Assembly: GCA_026075535.2 (NCBI GenBank)
Contig: AP026539.1
Location: 4,898,001-4,962,000, forward strand
DNA length: 64,000 nt
DNA from: Tricholoma matsutake
Lineage: Eukaryota; Basidiomycota; Agaricomycetes; Agaricales; Tricholomataceae
Direction: 5' to 3'
The translations under genes and the position numbers were made by a program. The notes beneath the pieces were generated by a model, which made no database searches, was not told the origin of the DNA, and saw only the letters and a program-made list of their open reading frames with translations. Shown in pieces: positions 11,143 through 23,477 of this stretch (position 1 is its first letter; each line of letters begins with the position of its first letter).

Positions 11143-12960
11143 ATGGCCTCCAGTGTTGGAGCTTTCGACCTTGTCACTCTGCTGAGTGAGAATAGGCGTG
11201 CCACATACTTCTACGGCATGTTGTCTCGTTTAAAGTAGCTTTCCTACACTTACCTTTCTCTACTAGTCTCCGCTTTGACATTTGTGTCCTATGATATCAT
11301 CATCTCATCTGGTCAGGAAGTGAGCCTTAGTCCATGCGTCAACTCTAGTTCATCCTAATGTCTTTTGAACAGATAAAGTACGTATGGACATCCAAGTGGT
11401 CAATAGTCAAAACACTGTACTTCATTGTCCGATATTATGCCGTCATCAATCTTATGTGTGTTCCTCGCACTTCATATTATTTCACATCTTTTAAGTATGC
11501 CATGCTCAACAGACCCGTCGTCACAAGTATTTCCACGTGTTTATGGAATTTTCCTCGTTTCTCAAATGCTCTGACAGTGTATACTCGCGTCAATATGAGT
11601 CATGACATCACGGTACGTCGTAATTTTTCTTTCTTTCGCTATACATGACATTTTACAGGCGTATGTTTGCCTATGCAGTCGAGTCAACTCTCCTCACGCT
11701 CCAAATATTTAGATGCAGACACTATTACTTGTGGACTGTCATGTTCGTCTAAATCATGACTCCATCTTTCAGGTTTGCTTTTCTGACTGCCTCACAGAGC
11801 AGGTCCTTCTATATGTATCTTGATTCTGGACACGATTTTGGCGTTACGTCTGTGGGCACTCTACAATCGCCGTAAACTATGTATGTTCTATAGAGGCACT
11901 GTTTCCGATAAACTGATACGCATGCCATCCTTACAGTACTCGTTGTATTGGGTATCCTGATACTCTGTGAGTCGGTTTAAAATCATTAGAACCTCGCTCC
12001 AACTTTTGTATTAGGTGAATTTATTGTGAGTGCCATATCTTATTATGTCCCAGGCTCTACCCTTTGTATGACTTTGCGATTATCTAGGCTGCTTTATGCG
12101 CCATAAATGTCCAGGCACAACGACTTGCCAAGTATGTTGTACCAATGCCAGCTCCTTGGCGAGGTTGTGCCTCTGTGGCTCCCTACACGGCATTTGTTCT
12201 GCTTGCCTAGTGAGTTGCACTGAATTCAAGATTCCTGCCTTCTGACAGGAGTTTTGAAGTGTTCCGAACCTTGTGTTGTCTGGTCTGTATCTGATCGACA
12301 CAGCCCCTCAAGTGATCTTACTCACTTGTGGTGTTTTTAGTACTCTTCCTTGGAATGACATTGTGGAAGCTGTTTGTCGAGAATCGGGAACTACACGACA
12401 GGCTTATTTGGAAGAACTTGCGTGATATGGAGGCCATGGAGCCGCTTCTGCTCGCTTTCGTCCGCGATGGAACCATATTCTTTGCTCTGTGAGTTAGCAC
12501 CGTGATCTATCCTACTGGAGGCTGATCGATGATCATTTGCCTTCATACTCTAGAGCCTGTGGTGAGTTTCCTCTCGAGTGGTGTGGAATGCCAACTCGTA
12601 GCTGAGGTGTAATCATGTGTCAGTTGCCGCTGTCTTCGGGCTGCTGTGTAGGCTCACGGTGGCCGGAGTAGTTTCAGCCGCATATTATCCGTGCGTAAAC
12701 ATTGTCGTAAACAGACTGCTCGTTAATATATATATATGTTCAGATGGATTTTAGTTATTTTTTCATACTCTGTGGGCTCATTCTACTGTGTCGCATATAT
12801 CATGCCAACAGTGCTCAATGCTCATTCTTTCCAGGGTTCCCATCTTGTCCTGAACCTGCAGGCTGCAGGGGAGAGAAATTCGAGTCAAACATGGCAGGAA
12901 ACATGGTCAACACAATACAATCAAGATGATGAGGCTTCTCAAGGCATAATATTTGCTTAA
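11143..12960 (+). CDS. DUF6533-domain membrane protein, multi-exon
   Basis: The gene starts MASSVGAFDLVTLLSENRRAT (ATG at 11143) and ends TAA at 12958-12960. Exon order matches fungal DUF6533 proteins: SALTFVSYDIIISSGQE, IKYVWTSKWSIVKTLYFIVR, a helix ending ILDTILALRLWALYNRR (about 11820-11870), LLVVLGILILCEFI spread over two exons, PWRGCASVAPYTAFVLL, LFLGMTLWKLFVENRELHDR, LLAFVRDGTIFFAL, a helix ending VSAAYYPW, ILVIFSYS, and GSHLVLNLQAAGE at the C-terminus. Most junctions are in phase with GT-AG introns of 45-70 bp, for example TATTATCC/ATGG and TACTCT/GGTTCC. The family is predicted to be multi-pass membrane protein, common and uncharacterised in mushrooms. I could not fix the first junction (a GC donor near 11216 is possible) or the exons near 11460-11800. 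No nonsense change was found in the readable exons. Confidence 0.8.
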
Positions 12961-13745
12961 TGGTTTATGTATAAGCATACTTGAAAGTACGTCTTTGTAT
13001 GTCTACTGATATCGTCTTACGTTACTCGCTTCAAAGTACATAATCCGTATCAAGTTTCAATTTCTACGCGAACATTTTGAATATAGGCTGGGCCTACCAC
13101 CAAACGTCTCATGCAAAGGTATCACAAAGTTACCTAGGGGCTGAACTAGCTCCAGCGGAAGATGCTGCTTCCGAGTCCAACTTGAATAAGTACTTAGTTT
13201 GAACATTAGGTTGACACTGACTTGAGAATCCGAAATCCTTAGCCAGAATTCACTATACTTATTTCCAGATGGGACCTACGCACTTGAACTGCCTTTTTGA
13301 GCGGATCTAAATTCGGTTGACATCGCTCTATTGCCTGTGGACTCTATGTTGGCCGCCTTCTTTTAGAACGATGATTTTCGGCCCTCGCCGTAATATATTT
13401 GTCGCATTTGAATACCACGAAGACCTCCGCTGCAGAGATGCAGATCTAATTCCAGTAGCTATTTTTAGAGCTTTGCGATGATAGCACTTACAGGCATCGG
13501 TGGCCACGAGACTGTCACGCACCCATCAACTGGTGTGGAGCTCGCCTATCATAGGTGTGGGGCATGCATGTGGGCATGCGAGGGAAATCAATTAAATTAG
13601 GAGGGAGAGAAAGACTTTCTACGCCGGATTCTGTGCTCAAGATTTCGGCATCAAAGTATTCACGGCCCTAACGCTGCGACGGTTTCGAATTAGGGTTGTG
13701 GAATACATTAGATTATAGATATGAAAACGCACCTTGCCATTGGAA
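12961..13745. other. Intergenic region between convergent genes
   Basis: The DUF6533 and GMC genes converge on this 785-bp stretch. A minus-strand ORF (13328-13522) is unrecognised. No repeat ends or RNA gene seen; a GCATGCATGTGGGCATGC near-palindrome lies at about 13562. Confidence 0.5.
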
Positions 13746-16033
13746 CTACCATGCCTGCTTAATCAGGTCCGCGCCCCTCTCACCGAAGACATAGGAAGCC
13801 AACATCGTATGTGCGCAAGGGACAAATGGCTGTTGGTCAGATGAACAACACTGATCGGATAGACAAACGGGAGGGACTCACAAACGCTGATGAATCGACC
13901 ACTCGAAGACCGGAAACGCCCTTCACCCGAAGATCTGGGTCTAGGACTCCGTAACTAGCATTCTTGGCAGACATAGCCGCGGTGCCAACGGGATGATGTA
14001 GGTTCCCTGCATTGCTAGTGATGAACTGGTTCAACTCGGTGTCTGTCTGTGGAACGTAGGAAGGAAAGTTAAGATAGCTTTTCCAAGCGGGTGCTCCAAC
14101 GAATCGCTGGACAGCTCGAAGTCCTTCGCGCATGATGAACATATCTAGCTCTGAATTCAGATAATTAGGATTGATGAGAGGGTAAACGAAGGGGTCGCTT
14201 GAGTTCAGAGTTATTGTACCACCTATGATGCACAATACCGCAGTTAGCGCAACTTGGAAACACGAGAATATACCACTCACGAGCACTTGGTGACACAACC
14301 GCCGTACCAATAAGGAAATGGTTCCCGGTTGCTGGGATCGTTTTACCTGACAACCCATTCTATATATACATCACAAGATAATAAGGTGAGTTCAATCCAA
14401 GGATAGACCGAAGCCTGACGAGTGACGAACCGATATCGCAATCTCAAAATGAGCGGATTTGGGGCCCGAAGAAGGATCTCCAAGTTTGTTGAATATATCT
14501 GTTCCGTTCTGGACGCGCATAAAGCCTAATTGATTGAAGGTTATATCGACCAGAGGACCCGTATGGTTTTTTTGCCAGCGAGCTAATACATCAGCGGCCA
14601 CGACAGGATCCCGAACGATGGTTTCAAAGGTGTCCGTGGAATTCACTAGCCATGTGTTTCCGACTACGGAGTGATCTGAGAGGTTGCGCCCAACAGAAGG
14701 TAGGTTGACAATGGGTTTGATGCCGACAAGCGACAAGTCCGCTGGGTCTCCAATTCCCGAATGCATCAGAATGAATGGGGACCCTACTACGCCTGCTGAG
14801 AGTATGACCTCTTTTTTGGCTGTGATAAGCCTTTTGGAGCCTGGATGCACATTAAAACAACAACCAATCCAAACACGTAGTGAGCTAACCTCTAGTACGA
14901 CTATCCGCAAATTCTAACGTCCTGAAAGCAGGTTTTCCTTCACTACTTCCAGTCTGAACGAGACGAGTCACTTGAGCGTACACCAGGACATGCAGGTTTG
15001 GCCGCTGTATGAACTTTGGCCCCAAGTAAGACGTTGCAGAGCTGTCCCTCTGACCGCTATTGATCGTCGATGGAGCCCAGCCTTCGCATCATCTCGTCAA
15101 CGAAGAACTGGATATACCTGAATGTTACGACATACCGATACCCAGGGGACTTCCAGAATTGAAATCCTCATTGTACGGGAACTCGTCGGGAAGTTGTTGC
15201 GTAGTTTTCAGGACCATATCATCTATTGCCTGTGGGAATCCGGGGAGGGAGACAGAAGTGATGCCGTCATATCCATGTACAAGTGGATCGAATTGCCCAG
15301 TGATATTGTGGAAATCTGCAGGTGGCGTGAACCTTTCTTGCTGCGTAGTTCTTCAATTCCATCTGGGATAGCTGGATATTGACGAAAATGACACACCATT
15401 CTGATATACTTCTGGATGTTTTGCCAGGACCACCCGGAATCGCCTGTTACTTTAGCGTAACGGTCGTAGTCTTCAGAAGATCCACGCGTATAAGCCAGAA
15501 AGTCTGAAGAAATATATGTGAGTAGGGGTCCTTCGGCGGACCGTAAAGTACATACTGACTGAGCTACTTCCACCAAGAACATACCCACGCTGGAAGGGTA
15601 CGGTCCTGCCCCCTAGCGCTGTCTGGGGCGTAGTTGTGTAATTCCAATCCCATGGGGTGCTGGGTGTCAGGCGAGCGCAGAAAAAGGGTATCTCGAGGTC
15701 CAGAATGCCAACGTTCCTATCAAGATACGCGTTACGCTAATTAGTGTATTTGAGCACCACTCACGATCCAGCTGCTTCAAGGACCAATACTGAATGTTTC
15801 GGGTTCTCGCTCAGACGATTAGCAACAACATTGCCTGCAGTCCCCCCTGAACGTGAACGCGCGTAGGCAAGTTGCATGAAAACGGAATTTCAAGTTGTCA
15901 TACCTCCAACAACGATGAAATCATAGTCAACAGCAGGCAGGTCCCCAAAGTTCTCAACTATAACGCCAATGCAAGGCAAAGCCGACAGCGTGACTATGCC
16001 CAATAGCTTCAGTATCGGCGAATATAGTACCAT
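13746..16033 (-). CDS. Secreted GMC oxidoreductase (aryl-alcohol-oxidase type)
   Basis: FAD-dependent oxidase of the glucose-methanol-choline family, probably secreted. The start at 16033 gives a hydrophobic leader (MVLYSPILKLLGIVTLSALP). The FAD-binding Rossmann motif VVGGGTAGN follows at residues 41-49, split by an intron. Further landmarks in order are DLEIPFFCARLTPSTPWDWN, GYVLGGSSS, FLAYTRGSSEDYDRYAK, ERFTPPADFHN, SYLGPKFIQRPNLHVLV, the second GMC signature EVILSAGVVGSPFILMHSGI, LPSVGRNLSDH, and the C-terminal domain with NLHHPVGTAAMS and PFVPCAHTMLASY. These last two supply the two active-site histidines expected in aryl-alcohol oxidases. The product ends IKQAW with TAG at 13746-13748. 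About ten exons join in frame with short introns; no stop or frameshift was seen, so the gene appears functional. In wood- and litter-decay fungi this family supplies hydrogen peroxide to lignin peroxidases. Confidence 0.93.
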
Positions 16034-16597
16034 CCTGAATAAGATTCAAGAAACTGAGTTTGATCAGACGTTCTCCCCTAGCATTATATATCTGGATATA
16101 GAGAATCGAGATAATCGGAGAAAGAAAAGAGAATGATGAAGATGTCAGGCTTGGACATCTTCATGTTTTAACTTCAAAGTTGGCACTCACACGACATTTT
16201 TGAACGCTCGATGCATAATAACCGTAGTAACCGGCCGCAGTTTTCCCACAACTGAAGCACTGAAGGCTGAAGCACTGAAGCTCCAAGACATTCGTACAGT
16301 GACTATAAGTAGGCGTCCAATCCATGACTCAGTGATGGTAGATCAAAAGGAGATGGTATAGACACCTGGTTCAGCCTGGCATCAGAATCTTACGGCCTCA
16401 CATGTATTAGGACCGTTAGTAACTATGCCAGAACCCCTTGGGCACTGGGCAGTGCTTCTAGTCCGGGGAGCACGCTGCACGGGTCCGAGGTAAAGCCCTA
16501 CTACTCCCACCCGGACGCAGCTCTTCCCTTAACGTCGAACGACCAAGGACAAACTATACGTCAGCAATGCTACGTCGCAGGGCGGACTCCTTCATTC
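16034..16597. other. Upstream region of the GMC gene
   Basis: Non-coding. A short imperfect tandem GCACTGAAGGCTGAAGCACTG is present at about 16256. A GC-rich block at 16430-16560 has no gene I recognise. The GMC promoter must lie at the left end of this interval. Confidence 0.4.
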
Positions 16598-18599
16598 TTG
16601 TTACGCAAGTCATCACTGATTGAAGTGCCTCGCCTTGCCGAGCTGCGACGTTGGATTGGACCTTTTCATTCTATGCAGATTAAGAGGATACGGATCGGTC
16701 ATGACTCAGGCCTTTGTCTACGGGAGTTTAAAGATCAAATTTCTTTCGACTCAACTTTCAGCTCCTTTAAAGTCCTTTATTCTACTACCGCGCGCTATCC
16801 TCTTATTCATCGTCTCCATCCTTTTGCTCATCCTCGACTTTATTGGTTGCATCCTCACCCTCAACGTCCAAGCAAATTTGAAGATTCATTGATCTTCAAC
16901 GATAAATATAAAGCAATAATCGACTGGTATTATAAACAAAGAGGCAACGATTCCACAACCATTCACATGATGCAGCTTCGCAACGAAAATGTTGCACCTT
17001 TTCACGAGTTTCTCATGGTATCCACCCCAGCTAGTCATACATACCGTGTGGATCCCGGAAATGATGTACGCGTTCTCGATATGATGAAGGAGCAGGGGGT
17101 TCCACCGCTCGATATGATCACAGGGCTCCAATTAACTTCATTGAAGGAACCTCTTATTGTATGATCGAGTTGCACTGGGGCATGACAAGACCATCGATCT
17201 CAAACTTATACTTGACATTTGCTTCCAAACCACAATGAGTCAGGGTAAGCGATACAAGTTGCTATAACTGCCATTTCTTTGCACCGCGCCCCCAAACGAG
17301 GCACGTAGGGTTGCATATCGATCATTCATGAATGCAACGGATATTTACCGGGACCTGTATCTAATGGGAAAGAGGAGGGGTGATTGGAAAGAGATCGGGG
17401 TATCACATAGTTACAGTGTGACTGTGCTGGTGGCAAGGAGGGCTTTGAAGAAAACAAGTGCCATGCAACGAGATCGGGACGGCAAATGTGGAAAGCATGA
17501 TTCCTGGTGCAGTCAGGACAAAAACATCAACGAAAACTAAACCTTGCACTACTGACTCACGGTATGGTGATCATGAGCAGTGTCAGCGATTCGAGTCCGG
17601 ATGCCGATTCGCCCATTGTTCTTCCACCTGGGGAAAGAGCTTGGGAGGGAGCCTGGGAGGGAGCTTGAGGAAGAGCTAGGTAGGGGACTGGAGCAGCAGC
17701 TTGGACAGCGGCTGGGGGGCGGAAGCTAGGACAACTAGGGCAACAGCTAGGGCAACAGCTTGGGGAGCAGCTGAGACAACAGCTGTGACGTCATCCGGGG
17801 CAGGAGTGGCAGCGGCAGCAGCAGCAACTGAGAAGGCAGGAGAGGCAGGAGAGGCAGCAGCAGCTGTGGGTGAAGACTCGGTTCTGGAGTTGGTGGCCCG
17901 GGCGGGGAATGCAAAAACAGGATCAGCCACTGCAAGGGAAGTGGGAGAGGCATCAAATGCAGATGCAGCAGGATCTGCGACTAATACAGCAGCATGAGAG
18001 GCAAGCACAGCCAGAGCAGGGGGAGCATCAGTGGGAATGGGTGCGGGCCCGGCTAGTAGAAATCATTGGCATTAAGCTGGGAGCTGAAGCCAGAGTGGCA
18101 TAGAGAACGCAGTCAGTTGGATAGTTTGGCAGCAAATGTTGAGCTTACAATGAGTGCACGGTACGTGAAACAGTCGACCGCAGGGCTGCCTTGTCTAACA
18201 TACATCAAAGGCCAGATGGTTAATTGAAAATCTGGGGAAAATCATGGTAAGTGTGATGGAAGAAGCATCCCTCAATTTGAATAGCTCATTCTCCAGGCTC
18301 GTTGAATTTCCGGCTTCGTTTTCAGCCTCGTCAAAATTCAATGTGAGTTGTCCTCACCTCAACTTTGAAACCTATCTCATGTATGTACAAATCTTGTGAA
18401 GTCGGCGGCGCCCCCGATGTGCCTATGGAGGAATTCAAAGATTTGGCAGAATATATGGAAGGAATCATCGAGATTCGAGCGGCACGTACAGTCTGTGTCT
18501 CTCGCACAAGCAAAAAGAGAAGAACGGCGAGCGGAAATTCTACACGAAATGGAGTGTACTTGGCGCCTCGTGTCGCCTCAGTTCCATTATCATTGGTGA
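16598..18599 (+). pseudogene. Decayed paralog of the 21718 gene
   Basis: An open frame at 16598-17164 contains SLIFNDKYKAIIDWYYKQRG, then STTIHMMQLRNENVAPFHEF and HTYRVDPGNDVRVLDMMKEQ, colinear with the protein at 21718. The HEF (histidine) position is kept. After TSLKEP the frame breaks: the next block (IDLKLILDICFQ, GKRYKLL, NCHFF) is readable only across frames at about 17195-17285. The repeat region survives as LGGSLGGSL near 17640 and a GCAGCAG-rich stretch to 18060. The C-terminal domain is recognisable at 18400-18599 (EYMEGIIEI, RRAEILHEMECTWRLVSPQF). It is therefore a full-length but frameshifted relative, about 5 kb from its intact copy in the same orientation. The true start is uncertain; similarity begins near 16870. 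Confidence 0.75.
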
Positions 18600-21500
18600 T
18601 TTTGCAGCCTTCAAGCCTCAATGCAATGCGATTTTCAGCCAATAGTTTTCAAGGATACCATGCAACTTGCTTGTTCTTTCTTTTGTCCCCATGGTTCTGG
18701 ACTTCTTTCGCAGAACTCCTGTTACCGGTGGACGATCCCACCTTCTGATATCCCTTGTGTCAGATTGGCTCCATTGATCGGCCTTGCTAGGTAATACACT
18801 TGAAAGGCGTGACTTGGACTCTGGTGGCAAATGCCTTCTGCGATAACTGTTCTTGTGCGTCTCGGGCTTAAAGGTTCGAGTACATCTCAATTCTACGAGG
18901 TAAACGAGTTTCTTGAGCGCACGCTCAAAATCTTGCACATGCACAAGAATGGTGCAAACATCGTGATCGCATTTTAAGACAATTGGTATCCTATCCTTCA
19001 TCCCTTGTCATCCCACCAGTACGTCAAGTTCGACGTCGACGTGAAAGTTTAGATCCCGAAGTACTGATCCTTAGCATAGGAACGGACAACAGATTCGACG
19101 GGTCATTGCTATCAACGTCGTTCCTTCTTCGATTAGCTATTGACAAGTCTTTCGGCGTTCGCAGGTCAAATTAAAGAAAAAGTTTAGTATAGCGAGAAGG
19201 GCATGCAGCACGTTCGGACCAAGAAGGAGCCTAAGCAGGCAATCCCTACCTTTGCAGAAACTGTCGCCCTGCTAATGAAGGTAGGTCGTACAAAGAACCG
19301 CCGCCTGGAGCTGACACCATTCCGCCTTTCCCCAACTCGCTAGTCTCAATAAGATAAAGCTATCAGACGAACAGCGTGACAAAGTGATGACAGAGCGAAG
19401 TCGACGGATGGGGTGGCTGGTCAGCAGAGGGAGCTGATTAGCAAGATACGAGAGGAAGTAGGTTTGGTGGGGGAGGAAAGTGTCGGCGATGACGTACTTC
19501 CAACCACAGAGGCGCGATGGAAGAGATGGATAGGGCAAACGCGGAGTGCTGTGTGTGCGCACGCGGATTTCACCCCGTGAGATGGTCGTTATGCATCCTC
19601 CATGCATACCCATCCTTCTACCTGAGTAATCTAATAAACATTATTAGCACTCCGGTCCCTAGCTCGTACTAAAATCTGAAAGACACTTACAAATAGCACA
19701 GCAACGAGTTGCACTGCCCACCACACTCTCAGATGACGTGCCAGTGACGCAGCGCGATAGTAGGCTATGACGGTGCCTTGATGTGTGGCTTCAGGCCCTT
19801 CAAAGCACGGGGGTGCATCCACGTCGAGTTCGACACTCACCAACGTTCACCCGCCTCCCACCTCAGTAGTTGCATTCCCCACATCAATCCATGACTCAGA
19901 TTTCCAGTTCCACAATTGAAAACGCAATATTCATGTAGAGGATGGGCGATGGAGCAGGTTCTGTTGTGACATTGTTAATGCCAGTTGAAGTCAACGGAGA
20001 AGTTTGACAACTTCAACGCAGAATCCATAGAGACCACAGTGTGCATGTGCCTCGTCGAGTGTTTGCCTGAAAGCGATTGCAAGCAGCGGGCAGCCCAAGA
20101 TCGTGTCATCTAGGGAAATCTTCACTGCTCATTCCTATTTATTACATACCTACAATCAAAGATAGAATCGTTAGCACCCCATTGCTCCAAGGATTTGAAT
20201 GAATATCTACAGGGACAGAACGCCACAGCATCCGCTCCCCCCAAAAAATGCGCCCATGACAAGCCTGCGTGTGAGAGAACGGAGGCGCTGGATGAGGGTG
20301 ATTTGGTATGTTGCCCGAGAATAAGTGAACGCTGCTGATAATGAGTTTAAGTGCGGTAAGGAGTATATGGGGTGTGGTTGGAGGACCTGGGTGGGCCGTT
20401 CCGAGGTTGGATACCGCTGCCGAGCGTGATGAAAAGGCTGACAGTAAGTAAGAGCAAGATTGCCATTAAGATGATTAACAGGTACCGTAAAGCACTTGCA
20501 CCGCAACTTGGGGCCTACGATGGCAAGAATTTGCTGGTAGCGTTATTTCCAATAAGTAAACTGTCATACTCTCTGCCAACTTCGCGAGGTGACTGACGAC
20601 GTTCAAATAATGGATAGATATTGTATTGATAGACAGGGAACTAGTGAAGGATGAAAACTAAGTACCTGGTGCATGAAGGAGGGAGCGACAAACCATCTTA
20701 CATGAGTATCTTATCTCAAGAGTCAATACTTGGGAGGATTTCAATCCGACAGTCATGGACACCATCAAACCTACTAGTGAGATCATCGGGGATCATAACT
20801 AGTCAGTGTTTGAAGCGATGTTCAGCGCTGGCTGTGCAACTTGAAGTCCTCTAAAAGTAGATACTTAGCGTGGTTATCGGTAGATTGCATAAATCGTCAT
20901 CAACTTGAACGTCGTGCACTCCATCTCACCGCCTGCCACGCTCGGCTAAGTAATGTTGTCTCTGACAGCTCATTCTACCCCCTTTTTGAATAAACAAACC
21001 GGCAGGGAGCACCTTCTTCGATATTGAATTATCACTATACTTGTTTGTATATACAAAAAAAAAGCGAAGGAAAATTGGGGTAGAATGAGGGGAACAGTGT
21101 GCTCGCTGTCAGAGATGACGAGCACAACATCAGCCGACCGTGGGCGGATGCATATTGATGATGATAAGAGCAACGACGATATCTTGGAAGATCTCACATT
21201 TGATCTAGATAACATTTACATAGCTATGTACAGCTGTTGAACACTGCTTCATCAAACCTGATCAAGGACTCCGGTAAACAATGGATATCGAAGCGCAATC
21301 GAAATGTACTTGAAATGTACCATAGAAGCCTTAATGATAGTCACCGCCATACGGTACCCGGTGAGTAGATTTGCAATGAATAAGGGACTTGGACTTAGAC
21401 GCGACTCAGAATTGGCAGTAGCGCTCGTGTTACCGGTACCGTAATTGCTTCTTGAACTCCACAGCTTTTGACAAGTTGACAAAGTCTCTTATTAATTGTC

Positions 21501-21717
21501 GTCGGTCACCTCGACCCCACTCTCCAGAATAAGCTATGTTGAAAGGAGCTAAATGCATGGTGTTAAATACTTCGTACCGCACCACCCATTTCTCTGCTTT
21601 CCATCCGCCGGTCACCTATACTAGGCTCTACGCTCACAGCTCAACACCTACTAGTAGATATTATCAGTATCTCTGACGCCATCCCCCACCTCTTTTGGCA
21701 CTCGGCACACGTCGGCT
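18600..21717. other. 3.1-kb stretch without a recognisable gene
   Basis: CpG content is normal, so this is not old repeat debris. Several ORFs of 60-127 codons occur, including 18618-19001 on the minus strand (very basic, 127 codons) and 19631-19843 on the minus strand with one hydrophobic segment (WWAVQLVAVLFVSVFQILV). None matches a family I know and no convincing exon chain could be built. Small spliced genes cannot be excluded. Confidence 0.4.
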
Positions 21718-23477
21718 ATGTCTACGTCTCGCGTCTTCTCAAGTGCATACGTCTCATCATCACATCGGGCTCGAAATTTGCAAGATCCATTGATTTTTAA
21801 CGAAGACTATGGGCTAGTAACCAGCTGGTATAATGTCCATAGAGGAAATGGTTCCACTACCATCCAGAAGATGCAGCTTCGCAAAGAACACGCTGCACCC
21901 GCTTATCACGAGTATATTCTGCTGCTCACCCGAGCTGGCAATACATACCGTGTAGATCGCGGCCGAGACGGACCCGTTCTCGACGCAATGAGGGATCAAG
22001 GTGTCCCACCATTCGATACCATCGCAATGCTTCAATTAACCTCATGGGAGGAGCTCGACAGAACATCCTATTGCGTGATCGGGTTGCGCTGGGAAGGTGC
22101 CAAAACCATCGATCTCAAACTCGTCCTCGACATTTGTTTCCAAATCCACAACAAATCTGGGAAGCGTTACAAACTGCTAACCCACAATTGCTATTTCTTC
22201 GCACAGACCATCATTATGATCGCAGTGCGAAAAACTGTAGCTTGTAGAACCAAGCTGGATAAAGCGTTGAAGCGTGGAATGCGTGGCATAACCTGGAAGC
22301 GGTGTTGGGAGGCAATTGTGGGTGAACAGGGCTTTCATAGGCTGCATAGCATCACGTCGCTGGGAGCCGCAGTGGGTGCAGCACTGGGTCAGCAGATGAG
22401 TGAGCAGCTGGGTATGGAGCTGGAGCAGCAGCTGGGCAAGGAGCTTGGGAAGGAACTAGGGTACCAGCTCGGGAAGCACCTGGGGTTGCAATTGGGCCGG
22501 GAACTAGAGCGGCAACTGGGACCAGGGCTTCGGCGAGAGCTGGAATGGGAGCTGGAGCAGCAAAAGGAGCGAGAGTTGGAGGAACGGCGGGACCTGGAGC
22601 AGGAGGAGGAAGAGGTACGGAAGTGGGAATTAATGTGGCAGTCACGGGGGAACATGGAGAAGGACCCCGAGGGGATTGGGTGCTTGAATTGGTGGCGGGG
22701 AAGGCGAAAATGGAAGCAGCTGCAGGAGGAGCAGAGGGAGATGGAGCAGAAGAGAGAAAAATTCCGTGCGCGATTGCACTATCGACTACAGCAGGCGGAG
22801 AAGCAGCGGGAGCAGGAGCGTCGGCAGAAGTGGGAGAAGGAGAGATTGCGGTTGTGGTCACAACTACAGGAACGACTCTGGAAGCTGGAGCCGGAATTGG
22901 AATTGGAGTTGGAGCTGGCACAGGGGGCACTATTGAAGGTTCTGGATATAGCATTGAACGGGGAGCTGAAACTGGGCTGGCACAGAATGCACAGCAAATT
23001 GAATGCATTGGCAACGCAGACTGGTGCAAATAAGCTTGCTAATATGTGGTACGTGACTGTGTAGGTTAATGTTCCTATCTTGTCTGATCGTTTTCACAAG
23101 GGCGAAGTGGTTGATTGATAACCTAGGGAAGGTAGTGATGCTTCAAATGAAAGAAGCATCATTCCTCGATTGCTCGTTCTCTGAGCACGTTGAATTTCCG
23201 CCTGGGTTTTCGGCCTCCTGTGCACAAAAAATCCAAGTGAGTTATATTATATATCACTTTCAAAAGGTCTAATTTTTTTCCCCAGTCTAGGATCTCCAAT
23301 GTGCCCATAGAAACATACACTGAGCTGGAGCAATATATGATAGCGATAATCGAACACCATGTGGAGTTGGTACCTCCCGCTCTAGGACCAAGAGAACAAT
23401 TGAAAGCAGAAATTCTGAACGGAATGACGGCTACTTGGCACCATGTGTCGCCTCAATTCCAACGTAATTGGACGTAA
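21718..23477 (+). CDS. Unfamiliar protein: H...NC papain-like region plus LGxx repeat
   Basis: Three exons (21718-23048, 23101-23236, 23286-23477) join in phase with GT-AG introns of 52 and 49 bp and encode 552 residues; the stop is TAA at 23475-23477. Residues 24-170 form a compact domain: LIFNEDYGLVTSWYN, then AYHEYILLLTRAGNTYRVDRG with His64, then IDLKLVLDICFQ and YKLLTHNCYFFAQTI with Cys158. A His-containing strand followed by an N-C-x-F-x-x helix is the arrangement of permuted NlpC/P60-like (LRAT/PPPDE) proteins; this assignment is inference. Residues about 217-280 repeat LGxx every four residues (QQLGKELGKELGYQLGKHLG), putting Gly at i, i+4, i+8 as in glycine zippers. A charged Glu/Arg coiled-coil-like stretch follows to about 440. 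The last 110 residues (HVEFPPGFSASC, LEQYMIAIIEHH, ATWHHVSPQF) are conserved in the decayed paralog at 16598. No signal peptide is evident. Function unknown. Confidence 0.8.

Noticed and set aside
17676..18008. Ala-rich ORFs on both strands
   Set aside because: They come from GCAGCAG-type low complexity in the decayed paralog and do not match the conserved frame.
22352..23029. 225-codon minus-strand ORF rich in Ala/Pro opposite the H...NC gene
   Set aside because: It is the antisense shadow of the repetitive Glu/Leu/Gly coding region; composition is forced by the plus-strand codons and there are no family features.
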